Positions 1-7,438 of a stretch of DNA of 64,000 nucleotides are shown here, one piece after another. Within the stretch, counting starts at the first letter, position 1. Each line of letters opens with the position of its first letter. The notes beneath the pieces were generated by a model. It searched no databases. It was not told the DNA's origin and saw nothing but the letters and a program-made list of their open reading frames with translations. Made by a program: the position numbers and the translations under genes. This DNA is from Nesterenkonia halophila. Its GTDB lineage: Bacteria > Actinomycetota > Actinomycetes > Actinomycetales > Micrococcaceae. The stretch spans positions 1-64,000 of the forward strand of contig NZ_WIAX01000006.1 in the NCBI RefSeq assembly GCF_009467795.1, in the 5' to 3' direction.

Positions 1-9
1 CCGGACGTC

Positions 10-1350
10 TCAGGCGGCGACGGCCCCGCGCGTGGCCAGGAAGGCCTGTCCGGAGTCTCCGCCGACGAGCCGATGGCGCGCCGTCGCCGGCAGGTAGGCG
101 GACTGGCCGGGTCGCAGCCTCAGGCGTGCGGCCCCGCGCGGGATCACGGCGCCGTCGGCGGAGCCGGTCCGAACCTCCTCTGCCAGGCGCTCGACGACCA
201 GCTCCCCGGCGGTGCAGAGCAGCACCGCCGGCCCCTCGTCGGCCAGCGCCAGCGGGGAGCCGGCCTCGGGCAGCTCGATGCGCTCGAGGGCGAAGTCCCG
301 GCATTCCGGCGTGTAGCGGCGGCGGCCGGGCGCCGGCGTCGTCGGCGGGCAGTGCGGCACCGGCAGGCGGCGCGCCTCGGTGACGGAGAGCAGCTCGTCG
401 ACGTCGATATGCTTGCCGGTCAGCCCGCCGCGGAGCACATTGTCCGAGCTGGCCATGATCTCCACGCCGACGCCGTGCAGGTAGGCGTGCAGGTTGCCCG
501 CCGGCAGGAAGAGCGCCTCGCCCGGCCGCAGGTCGACGCGCTGCAGCAGCACGGTCACCAGCAGTCCCGGGTCGCCGGGGAAGGCCGCGGCGACCCGGCG
601 GAGCGTGTCCGCCGTCGACGTCGCCAGCCCGCCGGGGCGGCCGAGGACGTCGGCGCGGAGGGCCGGTGCCTCGGGAGCGAGGAGCCGAGTGATCCGCTCG
701 GCGGCGGCGACGAACTCTTCCCGGCGGCCGCGCAGGATCTCCTCCAGCGCTCCATGGTGGTCCCCGGCGGCGAGCAGGTCGGCCAGCGATCCGACGGCCT
801 CCGCGTCCTCGGAGCCGTCGGTGCCGTCGGCTCCGGCGCCGTCGGCGCGGAGCAGCCGGACCAGGGCCTCGAGGTCCTCGGCGGCCTCGTCGGCGTCCCG
901 GAAACCGCTCAGCGCGGCGAACTCGTCGAGGGCGACGAGCAGCTCGGGCTTGGGGCTGGGATCCGGATAGCAGCGCCGGCGGTCGGTGCGCGGGATGCCG
1001 GCGGCATCCTCGGCCGCGAAGCCAGCGCGGGCCCGCTCGGCGTCGGGATGCGTCTGGATGGACAGCGGCCGGGCGGCGGCGAGCACCTTCAGCAGGAAGG
1101 GCAGACCGGCGGCGCGGGCCGAGCCGCCGTCGGCGGCGCCGGCCAGCTCCGGGCGGTCGGCGAGCAGCGTGTCCAGGCTCGTCGTCTCGGGCCCGTCCTC
1201 GTCGAGGACGACCTGCGAGGGCGCCGTCGGGTGGGCGCCCATCCACACCTCGGCCCGGGGCTCTGCGGACGGCGGCCAGCCGAAGAGCTCGGTCAGCGCC
1301 GAGGTCGACCCCCAGGCGTAGTCCTGCACGGGATTGATCATCCGGAACAT
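10..1350 (-). CDS. manA: Mannose-6-phosphate isomerase, class I
   Basis: Type I phosphomannose isomerase, 446 aa, which interconverts fructose-6-P and mannose-6-P in the cytoplasm and so supplies mannose for GDP-mannose and mannosylated glycans. The sequence shows the family's zinc and active-site motifs in order: LSIQTHPD, KPELL, and LPAGNLHAYLHG followed by GVEIMASSDNVLRGGLT. I chose the ATG at 1350 (MFRMINP) because a TATGCT -10 box ends 7 nt upstream, which fits a leaderless message; two ATGs further upstream overlap or precede that box. The order manA, LCP, purE/purK, GtrA, whiB resembles the mycobacterial Rv3255-Rv3277 region. Function is confident; the exact start is an inference. Confidence 0.93.
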   Translation of the reverse strand: MFRMINPVQDYAWGSTSALTELFGWPPSAEPRAEVWMGAHPTAPSQVVLDEDGPETTSLDTLLADRPELAGAADGGSARAAGLPFLLKVLAAARPLSIQTHPDAERARAGFAAEDAAGIPRTDRRRCYPDPSPKPELLVALDEFAALSGFRDADEAAEDLEALVRLLRADGAGADGTDGSEDAEAVGSLADLLAAGDHHGALEEILRGRREEFVAAAERITRLLAPEAPALRADVLGRPGGLATSTADTLRRVAAAFPGDPGLLVTVLLQRVDLRPGEALFLPAGNLHAYLHGVGVEIMASSDNVLRGGLTGKHIDVDELLSVTEARRLPVPHCPPTTPAPGRRRYTPECRDFALERIELPEAGSPLALADEGPAVLLCTAGELVVERLAEEVRTGSADGAVIPRGAARLRLRPGQSAYLPATARHRLVGGDSGQAFLATRGAVAA

Positions 1351-1357
1351 CGCTCGA

Positions 1358-1363
1358 AGCATA
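1358..1363 (-). promoter_or_regulatory. -10 box TATGCT of manA (leaderless)
   Basis: TATGCT lies 7 nt before the manA ATG, so transcription should start at or next to the start codon. No Shine-Dalgarno is present. Confidence 0.55.
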
Positions 1364-1429
1364 CCAGCGGCGGTCACCGGCGAGTCCCGCCGTGCCCGTG
1401 ACGCGCCGGCGGCTCACCGTCGCGTCGAC

Positions 1430-1461
1430 GCGCCGTCACTGTGCCGTCACTGCGCCGTCAC
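1430..1461. repeat. 11-bp tandem repeat, three copies
   Basis: Three imperfect head-to-tail copies of GCGCCGTCACT lie 8 nt beyond the stop codon of the LCP gene, between it and the manA promoter. They look like slippage duplication; no function is evident. Confidence 0.7.
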
Positions 1462-1468
1462 CGGCCGG

Positions 1469-3100
1469 TCAGCCCGCCGGCGAGCACTCGTCGTTCGTCG
1501 AGGCCGCCTCCTCGAGGATCGCGGTCTGCCCGGCGTCCTGGGCCTCGATGAGGTACTCGCGGGTCAGCGGCGAACCGTCGGGCTGGGTGGGCAGCTCGTC
1601 CTCCTCGCCGGAGTCCTCCGCGCCGGCGGAGGACCCGCCCTCGGCCGAGGCGGCGACCATGGTCGCCAGCGTCGGATGTCCGGGCGACGGGCCGCCGGAG
1701 GCGCCGCCGAAGAGCCCGCCGCCGTCGCCGGAGGAATCCTGCTCGGCGAGGAGCTCGTCGACTCGCTGGTGGATCGCGTCGTAGTCCGGGTAGGTGGAGA
1801 ACAGGTCGCCGAGCTCGCCGAAGTCCGGAGGGCCCAGCACCAGCTGCTCGGGCTGCTGCTCCTTGGCCTGCGCCGCGAGCGAGACGAAGGAGCCCAGCTG
1901 CTGCTGCGGCAGGTCGGTCTCGACGACCTGCTCGCCGGCGCGCATGATCTCGGTGAAGCGGCTGACCAGCGTCTGCGGGTCGAACTGGTCGATCATCGCC
2001 TTCTGGATGCACTGCTGGCGCTGGATGCGGTTGTAGTCGGTGGCGAAATGCCGCGAGCGGGCATAGGCCAGCGCCTCGGTGCCGGTGAGCTCGAGGGTGC
2101 CGGGCTCGAACCAGGTGTCGCCCCAGGTGCCGTCGGGGCGGACGCCGCGGTACGGGACCCAGCCGCCGGACTCGACCTCGACTCCGCCCATCGCGTCGAT
2201 GAGCTCGGTGAAGCCGCCCATGTCGATCATCGCGTAGCCCTGGATGTCGAGGTCCAGGATGCCGGAGGCCGCGTCCATCATCGCCTGCGCGCCGGGGTCC
2301 TCGGCGTCGGGGTAGAGGTCCTGATGCTCCTGCATCACATCGGTGTAGAGGAAGTTGATGATGCACTCGTCGCCGCAGGAGTAGCCCTCGGGGTAGACGT
2401 CCCAGAGCGGCGACCCCTCGCGGAACGGCGCGTTCTGGAGGTTGCGCGGGATGGAGATCATCAGCGACTCGCCGGTGTCGGCGTCGACGCTGACCACGTG
2501 GATCGAGTCCGGGCGCAGCCCCTGGCGGCCCTCGCCGGCGTCGCCGCCCATCAGCAGGAAGTTGTAGCGGCCGTCCACCGGGTCGAGGGAGGGCCCGGAG
2601 GAGAAGATTCCGCCCAGGGATTCGCGGGAGGTGTTCGCCGCATGCGCCGCCCACCCCAGTGACCCGGAGGTCAGCACCAGGAGCACCACGGTGACCGCGC
2701 CGACGATCGGCCGCATGCCCGGGGCCAGCGAGCTCAGCCGGATCAGCCGCAGCGTGTCCAGCCAGAGGATCGCCCAGCCGACGGCGAGGAGCGCCAGCAC
2801 CACAGTGGCGGTCCAGAGCGACACCGGCCGGGTGAGGAGATTGAGCAGCAGCGGTCGCAGCGTGAAGAACAGCACGAGGCCCAGCAGCAGCGTCGCCCAG
2901 ACGCCGACGGTCACCGCCAGCGCGACCCGGCCCAGCCTCCGTGACCCGGCGGCGATCTGGGCGGCGCCGGGGATGACGAGGGTCAGCGCCAGCAGCAGGA
3001 ACGCCCGGCGCGACCGGTCGGTCTCGGAGCCGGTCCGGGGGCTGCGCAGCACCTCCGGCTCGGTGGTGAAGCGGTGGTAGGAGACGCTGGATCCGGCCAT
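1469..3100 (-). CDS. LytR-CpsA-Psr (LCP) family protein
   Basis: Membrane-anchored LCP protein of 543 aa. The family transfers lipid-linked glycopolymers such as teichoic acid or arabinogalactan onto peptidoglycan. The N-terminal 155 residues hold about four hydrophobic segments (near 33-52, 61-82, 98-118, 132-154), more than the single helix usual in LCPs. The extracellular LCP domain follows with VDADTGESLMISIPRN and AYARSRH..TDYNRIQRQQ, which carry the conserved Asp and Arg residues of the phosphoprenyl-binding site. The C-terminal ~90 residues are acidic, Gly/Ser-rich and probably disordered. The ATG overlaps the purE stop by one base (TGATG), so translation is probably coupled to purE. 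The precise glycopolymer cannot be told. Confidence 0.9.
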   Translation of the reverse strand: MAGSSVSYHRFTTEPEVLRSPRTGSETDRSRRAFLLLALTLVIPGAAQIAAGSRRLGRVALAVTVGVWATLLLGLVLFFTLRPLLLNLLTRPVSLWTATVVLALLAVGWAILWLDTLRLIRLSSLAPGMRPIVGAVTVVLLVLTSGSLGWAAHAANTSRESLGGIFSSGPSLDPVDGRYNFLLMGGDAGEGRQGLRPDSIHVVSVDADTGESLMISIPRNLQNAPFREGSPLWDVYPEGYSCGDECIINFLYTDVMQEHQDLYPDAEDPGAQAMMDAASGILDLDIQGYAMIDMGGFTELIDAMGGVEVESGGWVPYRGVRPDGTWGDTWFEPGTLELTGTEALAYARSRHFATDYNRIQRQQCIQKAMIDQFDPQTLVSRFTEIMRAGEQVVETDLPQQQLGSFVSLAAQAKEQQPEQLVLGPPDFGELGDLFSTYPDYDAIHQRVDELLAEQDSSGDGGGLFGGASGGPSPGHPTLATMVAASAEGGSSAGAEDSGEEDELPTQPDGSPLTREYLIEAQDAGQTAILEEAASTNDECSPAG

Positions 3101-3681
3101 CAGCTCAGCGGGCTCCGGTTCGTGGGCAGCTCGGCGGCCTCGTCCCGCAGGGCCTCGCCCTTGGCATGCGCGGAGGAGGCCAGCTCCTGCTGGAAGCTGA
3201 GCAGCCGCTCGCGCAGCGCGGCGGCCTGCTCGCCGGTGCCGGCGGCCAGCGTGCGCACCGCCAGCAGGCCGGCGTTGCGCGCCCCGCCCACGGAGACGGT
3301 GGCCACCGGCACGCCGGCCGGCATCTGCACGATGGACAGCAGCGAGTCCATGCCGTCCAGGTGCTTCAGCGCGACCGGCACGCCGATCACCGGCAGCGGC
3401 GTCACCGCGGCGAGCATGCCCGGCAGATGCGCGGCGCCGCCGGCGCCGGCGATGAGCACCTGCAGGCCGCGCTCATGGGCGCGGCGCCCGTAGTCGAGCA
3501 TCTCCTGAGGCATCCGGTGGGCGGAGACGACATCGGCCTCGAAGCTGACGCCGAACTCGTCGAGCGCCTCGGCGGCGGCGCGCATCGTCGGCCAGTCGGA
3601 GTTCGAGCCCATCACGAGTCCGACCTGCGGAGTCTCGGGCGCGGCGGGGGTCGTCGGCGTGGACGGGGCGGCGTCGGTCAT
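3100..3681 (-). CDS. purE: N5-carboxyaminoimidazole ribonucleotide mutase
   Basis: PurE, 193 aa, converts N5-CAIR (made by PurK) to CAIR in purine synthesis. Seen in order: the phosphate-binding GSNSDWPTM, the active-site [20 protein letters not shown], and [22 protein letters not shown], all typical of class I PurE. About 17 extra residues rich in Ala, Pro and Thr precede the domain. The start codon overlaps the purK stop in an ATGA arrangement, and the purE stop overlaps the LCP start, so purK-purE-LCP forms one tightly coupled operon. Coupling a purine step to a cell-wall ligase is by position only; no functional link is shown. Confidence 0.96.
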   Translation of the reverse strand: MTDAAPSTPTTPAAPETPQVGLVMGSNSDWPTMRAAAEALDEFGVSFEADVVSAHRMPQEMLDYGRRAHERGLQVLIAGAGGAAHLPGMLAAVTPLPVIGVPVALKHLDGMDSLLSIVQMPAGVPVATVSVGGARNAGLLAVRTLAAGTGEQAAALRERLLSFQQELASSAHAKGEALRDEAAELPTNRSPLS

Positions 3682-4952
3682 CGGCTCTCGGTCCCTTCGG
3701 CGATGCGGCGGGCGGTCTCCTCGGCGGTCCGACGGGTCGCGGCGACGTCGGCGCCGGTCTCGCCGCCGGGGGCCACCACGGTGACGTGGCCGATCTTCCG
3801 ACCCGGCCGCGGCTGTTTGCCGTAGAGGTGGATCTTGGCGGTCGGCGCGGCGCGCATCGCCTCGAGGGCCTCGGCGTGCAGATCCTCGGCGGCGCCGCCG
3901 AGGATGTTCTTCATCACCGTCGTCGACCCCGGGCCGGCGATCGGGTCGGTCGCGCCCAACGGCAGCCCCAGCACGGCGCGCAGGTGCTGCTCGAACTGGC
4001 CGGTGACGGCGCCGTCCATGCTCCAGTGGCCGGAGTTGTGCGGGCGCATGGCCAGCTCGTTGACGTGGACGCCGGCGCGCTCGCCGTCGGCGATCTCGAA
4101 GAGCTCGACGGCGAGCATGCCGGTGACGTCGAGCTCCTCGGCCAGCGTCGCGGCGATCTCGGCGGCCTCGCGCAGCCGCTCGGCCCCCTCGCGGTCGTCG
4201 ACGGCGACCGGGGCCGGCGCGGTGACCACGTCGCAGACGCCGTCGGTCTGCAGCGACTCGACCACCGGGTAGACGCGGACCTCGCCGGCGGCCGAGCGGG
4301 CGACCTGGGCGGAGAGCTCGCGGGTGTAGGGGACCTTCTCCTCGGCGAGCAGCGGCGTGCCCTGCTCCGCGGCGCGGGAGAACCAGTCGGCGGCCTCGTC
4401 GGCGGAGGCGGCGGCGTCGACGACCCGCACGCCCTTGCCGTCGTAGCCGCCGCGCGGCGTCTTCAACACCACCGGCCAGCCGGCCTCCTCGCCGAAGGCG
4501 ACCAGCTCCTCGACCGACGAGACGGCGGCCCAGCGCGGGTTCGGCAGGTCCAGACGCTCGACGGCGCGGCGCATGCTCAGCTTGTCCTGGGCGTGGACGA
4601 GCGCCTGCGGGCCGGGATGCATGGGCACTGCGGCGCCGGCCAGCGCGGCGAGCACGTCGTCGGGGACGTGCTCGTGGTCGAAGGTGACGACGTCGACGGC
4701 GGCGGCGAAGGCCAGCACGTCCTCGACGCTGCGGTGGTCGCCGAGCGTGGTGCGGGCGATGACCTGGGCGGCCGAGGCCTCGGCCGAGCCGGCGAGCAGG
4801 TGCAGCTCGACGTCGAGCTCGGCGGCGGCCGGAGCCATCATCCGGGCCAGCTGACCGTCGCCCAGCACGCCGACGCGCGGCGGGCGGGCTCCGGTCTCCG
4901 GACCTCCGGGACGGGCGGGACGGGACGCGGGGAGAGCGGCTGGTCGTGTCAC
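3678..4952 (-). CDS. purK: N5-carboxyaminoimidazole ribonucleotide synthase
   Basis: PurK, 424 aa, an ATP-grasp enzyme that carboxylates AIR with bicarbonate and ATP to give N5-CAIR. The N-terminal preATP-grasp region reads [13 protein letters not shown]. The ATP-grasp core has [14 protein letters not shown] and [10 protein letters not shown], with the later metal-ligand stretch [24 protein letters not shown]. The GTG at 4952 follows a CATAAT -10 box by 8 nt, which indicates a leaderless transcript; about 24 residues of Pro/Ala-rich leader precede the fold. First gene of the purK-purE-LCP operon, divergent from the GtrA gene. Confidence 0.95.
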   Translation of the reverse strand: MTRPAALPASRPARPGGPETGARPPRVGVLGDGQLARMMAPAAAELDVELHLLAGSAEASAAQVIARTTLGDHRSVEDVLAFAAAVDVVTFDHEHVPDDVLAALAGAAVPMHPGPQALVHAQDKLSMRRAVERLDLPNPRWAAVSSVEELVAFGEEAGWPVVLKTPRGGYDGKGVRVVDAAASADEAADWFSRAAEQGTPLLAEEKVPYTRELSAQVARSAAGEVRVYPVVESLQTDGVCDVVTAPAPVAVDDREGAERLREAAEIAATLAEELDVTGMLAVELFEIADGERAGVHVNELAMRPHNSGHWSMDGAVTGQFEQHLRAVLGLPLGATDPIAGPGSTTVMKNILGGAAEDLHAEALEAMRAAPTAKIHLYGKQPRPGRKIGHVTVVAPGGETGADVAATRRTAEETARRIAEGTESR

Positions 4953-4960
4953 AGTCCCTC

Positions 4961-4966
4961 ATTATG
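4961..4966 (-). promoter_or_regulatory. -10 box CATAAT of the purK-purE-LCP operon
   Basis: CATAAT matches TATAAT in five of six positions and ends 8 nt before the purK GTG, implying a leaderless transcript. Confidence 0.5.
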
Positions 4967-5065
4967 GGGCATCACCGTCCTGGAGAGGATCAGGCGGACA
5001 CGCCGGAGGGGTGACCTCTCGGCCGGCGTCGGGCCGACGTCCAGCTGATCGCCCGACGGGATCCG

Positions 5066-5071
5066 TAGACT
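5066..5071 (+). promoter_or_regulatory. -10 box TAGACT upstream of the GtrA gene
   Basis: TAGACT lies about 70 nt before the GtrA start, giving a leader of roughly 65 nt that contains its ribosome site. Confidence 0.4.
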
Positions 5072-5142
5072 GGGCATCGCCCGGAGACCCTCGCCGGACC
5101 TCCGCCCCCGCCGTCGTCGACCGACCAGGAGTCCGACCACCT

Positions 5143-5739
5143 ATGATCGCCCGTCTGGCCCGCCGCGCTGTCGATCTGTTCCTGAGGCTCTGGCGGGAGA
5201 TCGCGAAGTTCGGCGTCGTGGGAGGTCTGGCCTTCATCATCGACTCCGGCGTCTTCCTGGCGCTGCTGCAGGGACCGATGCCCGACTCGCAGCTGAAGGC
5301 CAAAGTCATCGCCGGGACTGTGGCCACGCTGTTCTCCTGGGTGGCGAACCGCTACTGGACCTTCCGGCACAAGCGGTCGGCGGGCAAGGCCCGTGAGCTG
5401 ATGCTCTTCCTGGTGATGAATGCGATCGGCCTGGGCATCCAGACCGGCTGCGTGGGCGTGAGCAAGTATCTGCTCGGCCTGGGCTCGGTGACACAGGTCT
5501 TCATCGCCGGCAACGTCATCGGCCTGGTGCTGGCCACATCGTTCCGCTTCGTCGCCTATAAGCTCTGGGTCTTCACCGGCGATCAGGAGGACCAGCACGC
5601 CCATATGCTCTCCGATCGGGAGCTGCTCACCGGCGAGGTGCCGGTGGTCGGCGAGCACAGCACGGCCGACGGCGACCAGCGGGCGGAGCATCCTGCCGAC
5701 CGCCCGACCGGGACGCGGTCCGCCGGCGAGATGGACTGA
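5143..5739 (+). CDS. GtrA family membrane protein
   Basis: Small polytopic membrane protein, 198 aa, of the GtrA family. Members are thought to move or present undecaprenyl-linked sugars for cell-surface glycosylation. Four hydrophobic helices are visible: KFGVVGGLAFIIDSGVFLALL, the stretch around AGTVATLFSWVANRYWTF, LMLFLVMNAIGLGIQTG, and FIAGNVIGLVLATSFRFVAYK. The family landmarks FGVVG, NRYWTF and FRFVAYKLWVF are present. The C-terminal ~45 residues are hydrophilic and acidic. The ATG at 5143 is preceded by AGGAG at 5127; an earlier in-frame ATG lies before the likely transcription start. GtrA next to purK is the same neighbourhood as Rv3277. Confidence 0.88.
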   Translation: MIARLARRAVDLFLRLWREIAKFGVVGGLAFIIDSGVFLALLQGPMPDSQLKAKVIAGTVATLFSWVANRYWTFRHKRSAGKARELMLFLVMNAIGLGIQTGCVGVSKYLLGLGSVTQVFIAGNVIGLVLATSFRFVAYKLWVFTGDQEDQHAHMLSDRELLTGEVPVVGEHSTADGDQRAEHPADRPTGTRSAGEMD

Positions 5740-5760
5740 TCCGCCGGCGCAGCGGACTGA

Positions 5761-6615
5761 TCAGCCGACCGACTCGTCGGCCAGCGCGCGCTCCCACTGG
5801 GGCCCGCCGGGCTCGGCGTCGACGAGCACCGCCGGCCGTCCCCGGGCCCAGAGGCTCAGCAGCTCCGCGGCGGTCTGCGTGGTCCATCCGCGCAGGGCCC
5901 ACCGGGTCCAGTCCGCGGCGACGGAGGACGCCGTCGTCGCCGCGTCCGCCTCGAGCACCATCAGCCCGTCCAGGCGGTCCAGGGCCTCCAGGTCGTCCGG
6001 ACCGGCGGAGCCGCCCGACCCGTCGGGGACCGTCCGCGCCGCCGCGTCGAGCGCCGGCAGCGGCAGCTCCTCCAGCGGCTCGACGAGCTGGTCGGGATGC
6101 TGGCGCACCTCGGCGGAGACGTCCAGCACCCAGGCGGGCAGCTCCTCGCCGGCGACCTCGGCCCAGGAGCCGTCCAGCAGACCGGGGGAGAGCGCGGCGA
6201 GCTCGGCGTCGCCCAGGGCGGCGGACCGCTCCCAGGCTGCGGGCCGGTCGGTGACCACCAGCGCGGATTCGGCGTCGGCGCCGACATCCGCGGCGGAGTC
6301 GGCTGCGGCGTCGCGGCGGGTGATCCGCGGTTCGGCGCCCAGCGCCCGGCAGGCCAGCACGACGGCGGCCGCCTTCCAATGCGGGGGCGTGTCGACGAGG
6401 ACCGTCGCGCCGCGGACCAGCTCGACCTCCTCGCGCAGCAGGCCGATCAGCTTGACCGCCCAGTTGTGCAGCACGCGGCCCGAGAGCTCGACACGTTCGC
6501 CCTCGGGTCCGTACCAGACGACGGCCGGCTGCGGGCGCGCGGCGAGCAGCTCCAGCAGCGCTGGGCAGGAGCTGGGAATCTCGTGTGAACTCGTGGTCGG
6601 GAGCAGCGGAACGAT
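5761..6615 (-). CDS. TIGR03089 family protein; apparent ATC start
   Basis: Actinobacterial protein of unknown role, about 284 aa from the start chosen here. TIGR03089 members resemble the N-terminal part of adenylate-forming (AMP-binding) enzymes but lack the rest. Seen: AVVWYGPEGERVELSGRVLHNWAVK near the N-terminus, ATVLVDTPPHWKAAAVVLACRALGAEP, and a C-terminal half rich in Ala, Asp and Leu. The first in-frame ATG (6474, MLHNW) lies inside the conserved region. No ATG, GTG or TTG occurs in frame between it and the upstream stop at 6748-6750. A perfect AGGAGG sits 5 nt before an in-frame ATC at 6615, which I take as the likely start. Product type is fairly sure; the start is unusual. Confidence 0.72.
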   Translation of the reverse strand: MVPLLPTTSSHEIPSSCPALLELLAARPQPAVVWYGPEGERVELSGRVLHNWAVKLIGLLREEVELVRGATVLVDTPPHWKAAAVVLACRALGAEPRITRRDAAADSAADVGADAESALVVTDRPAAWERSAALGDAELAALSPGLLDGSWAEVAGEELPAWVLDVSAEVRQHPDQLVEPLEELPLPALDAAARTVPDGSGGSAGPDDLEALDRLDGLMVLEADAATTASSVAADWTRWALRGWTTQTAAELLSLWARGRPAVLVDAEPGGPQWERALADESVG

Positions 6616-6620
6616 GAGGT

Positions 6621-6626
6621 CCTCCT
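6621..6626 (-). promoter_or_regulatory. Shine-Dalgarno AGGAGG before a non-standard start
   Basis: On the minus strand AGGAGG is followed by ACCTC and then ATC GTT CCG in the frame of the TIGR03089 protein. It is one of the strongest ribosome sites in the window, yet no standard start codon follows it. Confidence 0.6.
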
Positions 6627-6718
6627 GGACGCGGCGCGCCGATGCATGGCCCGCGGCCCCGCGGCGTGTCGCCCGCGACGGCGGGCCGGAGTGGGGTAGG
6701 GGCGGCTGTCGACGGCAC

Positions 6719-6749
6719 TTGACGGATAGTTGCCTACACCAGTGTAATT
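6719..6749. promoter_or_regulatory. whiB promoter with overlapping divergent -10 and inverted repeat
   Basis: On the plus strand TTGACG (6719-6724), an 18-nt spacer and TGTAAT (6743-6748) form a good sigma-A-type promoter for whiB, with a leader of about 100 nt. TACACT on the minus strand (6746-6741) could be the -10 of the TIGR03089 gene. A perfect inverted repeat TACAC-CA-GTGTA (6735-6746) sits between -35 and -10 and overlaps the -10, where a repressor or autoregulator could bind. The surrounding bases are notably AT-rich for this window. Confidence 0.55.
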
Positions 6750-6856
6750 AGGTGCGGCGGCCCCGGATCCCCGGAATGCCGCCGGAGACGAGACGTTCGA
6801 CGGGTCCTGCCGGATCCGACAGACCACCGAGATGGACCACGACGGGGAGGCCCTTG

Positions 6857-7438
6857 ATGGGGAACGCAGAGCGGCTGAGCGAACAGCAGGAGGAGACGTC
6901 CCGACCGACGCGACGGTCCGGACTCGACGTCCCCGCCGACTGGTTCGTCGACCCGGCCGATCCTGACGCCGCCGAGGGTCTCGAGCATGGTCGGAGCCTG
7001 GACGACCAGGCTACCGCCTACCTCGCCGACCACGAGGAGGCGGGCCAGGATCGGCGCGCCGCCGAGCCCGTCGAGGCTCCCGTGTCGCTGACCGAGGCTC
7101 CCTCCCGCCGCGCCGACCGGACTGACCGCACCGACCGTGAGGACGGCGAGGCAGGACGCTCCGGCGACGGCGTCTGGCTGGGGCTGCCCTCGCTGATCCC
7201 GGCCGAGGAGATCGAGGGCGAGCTCGCCTGGCAGGTCGACGCCCTCTGCGCCCAGACCGACCCGGAGGCATTCTTCCCGGAGAAGGGCGGCTCGACCCGT
7301 GACGCGAAGAAGGTCTGCGGCGCCTGCACCGTGCAGCAGGAGTGCCTGGACTATGCGCTGGCCAACGACGAGCGATTCGGGATCTGGGGAGGCATGTCCG
7401 AGCGCGAGCGCCGCAAGCTGAGGAAGCGAGCGGTCTGA
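6857..7438 (+). CDS. whiB: WhiB family iron-sulfur transcription factor (WhiB2/WhmD-like)
   Basis: WhiB regulator of 193 aa binding a redox-sensitive [4Fe-4S] cluster. The C-terminal third carries four Cys ligands (about C131, C154, C157, C163), the GIWGG turn and the basic tail RERRKLRKRAV. The first ~120 residues are acidic and low in complexity, longer than in most WhiB proteins. The ATG at 6857 is preceded by GGGAGG with a 6-nt spacer. The position near manA, LCP and purE and the basic C-terminus point to the WhiB2/WhmD subgroup, which in mycobacteria is needed for division and septation; the subgroup is inferred. The GT2 gene begins at its stop codon. Confidence 0.9.
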   Translation: MGNAERLSEQQEETSRPTRRSGLDVPADWFVDPADPDAAEGLEHGRSLDDQATAYLADHEEAGQDRRAAEPVEAPVSLTEAPSRRADRTDRTDREDGEAGRSGDGVWLGLPSLIPAEEIEGELAWQVDALCAQTDPEAFFPEKGGSTRDAKKVCGACTVQQECLDYALANDERFGIWGGMSERERRKLRKRAV

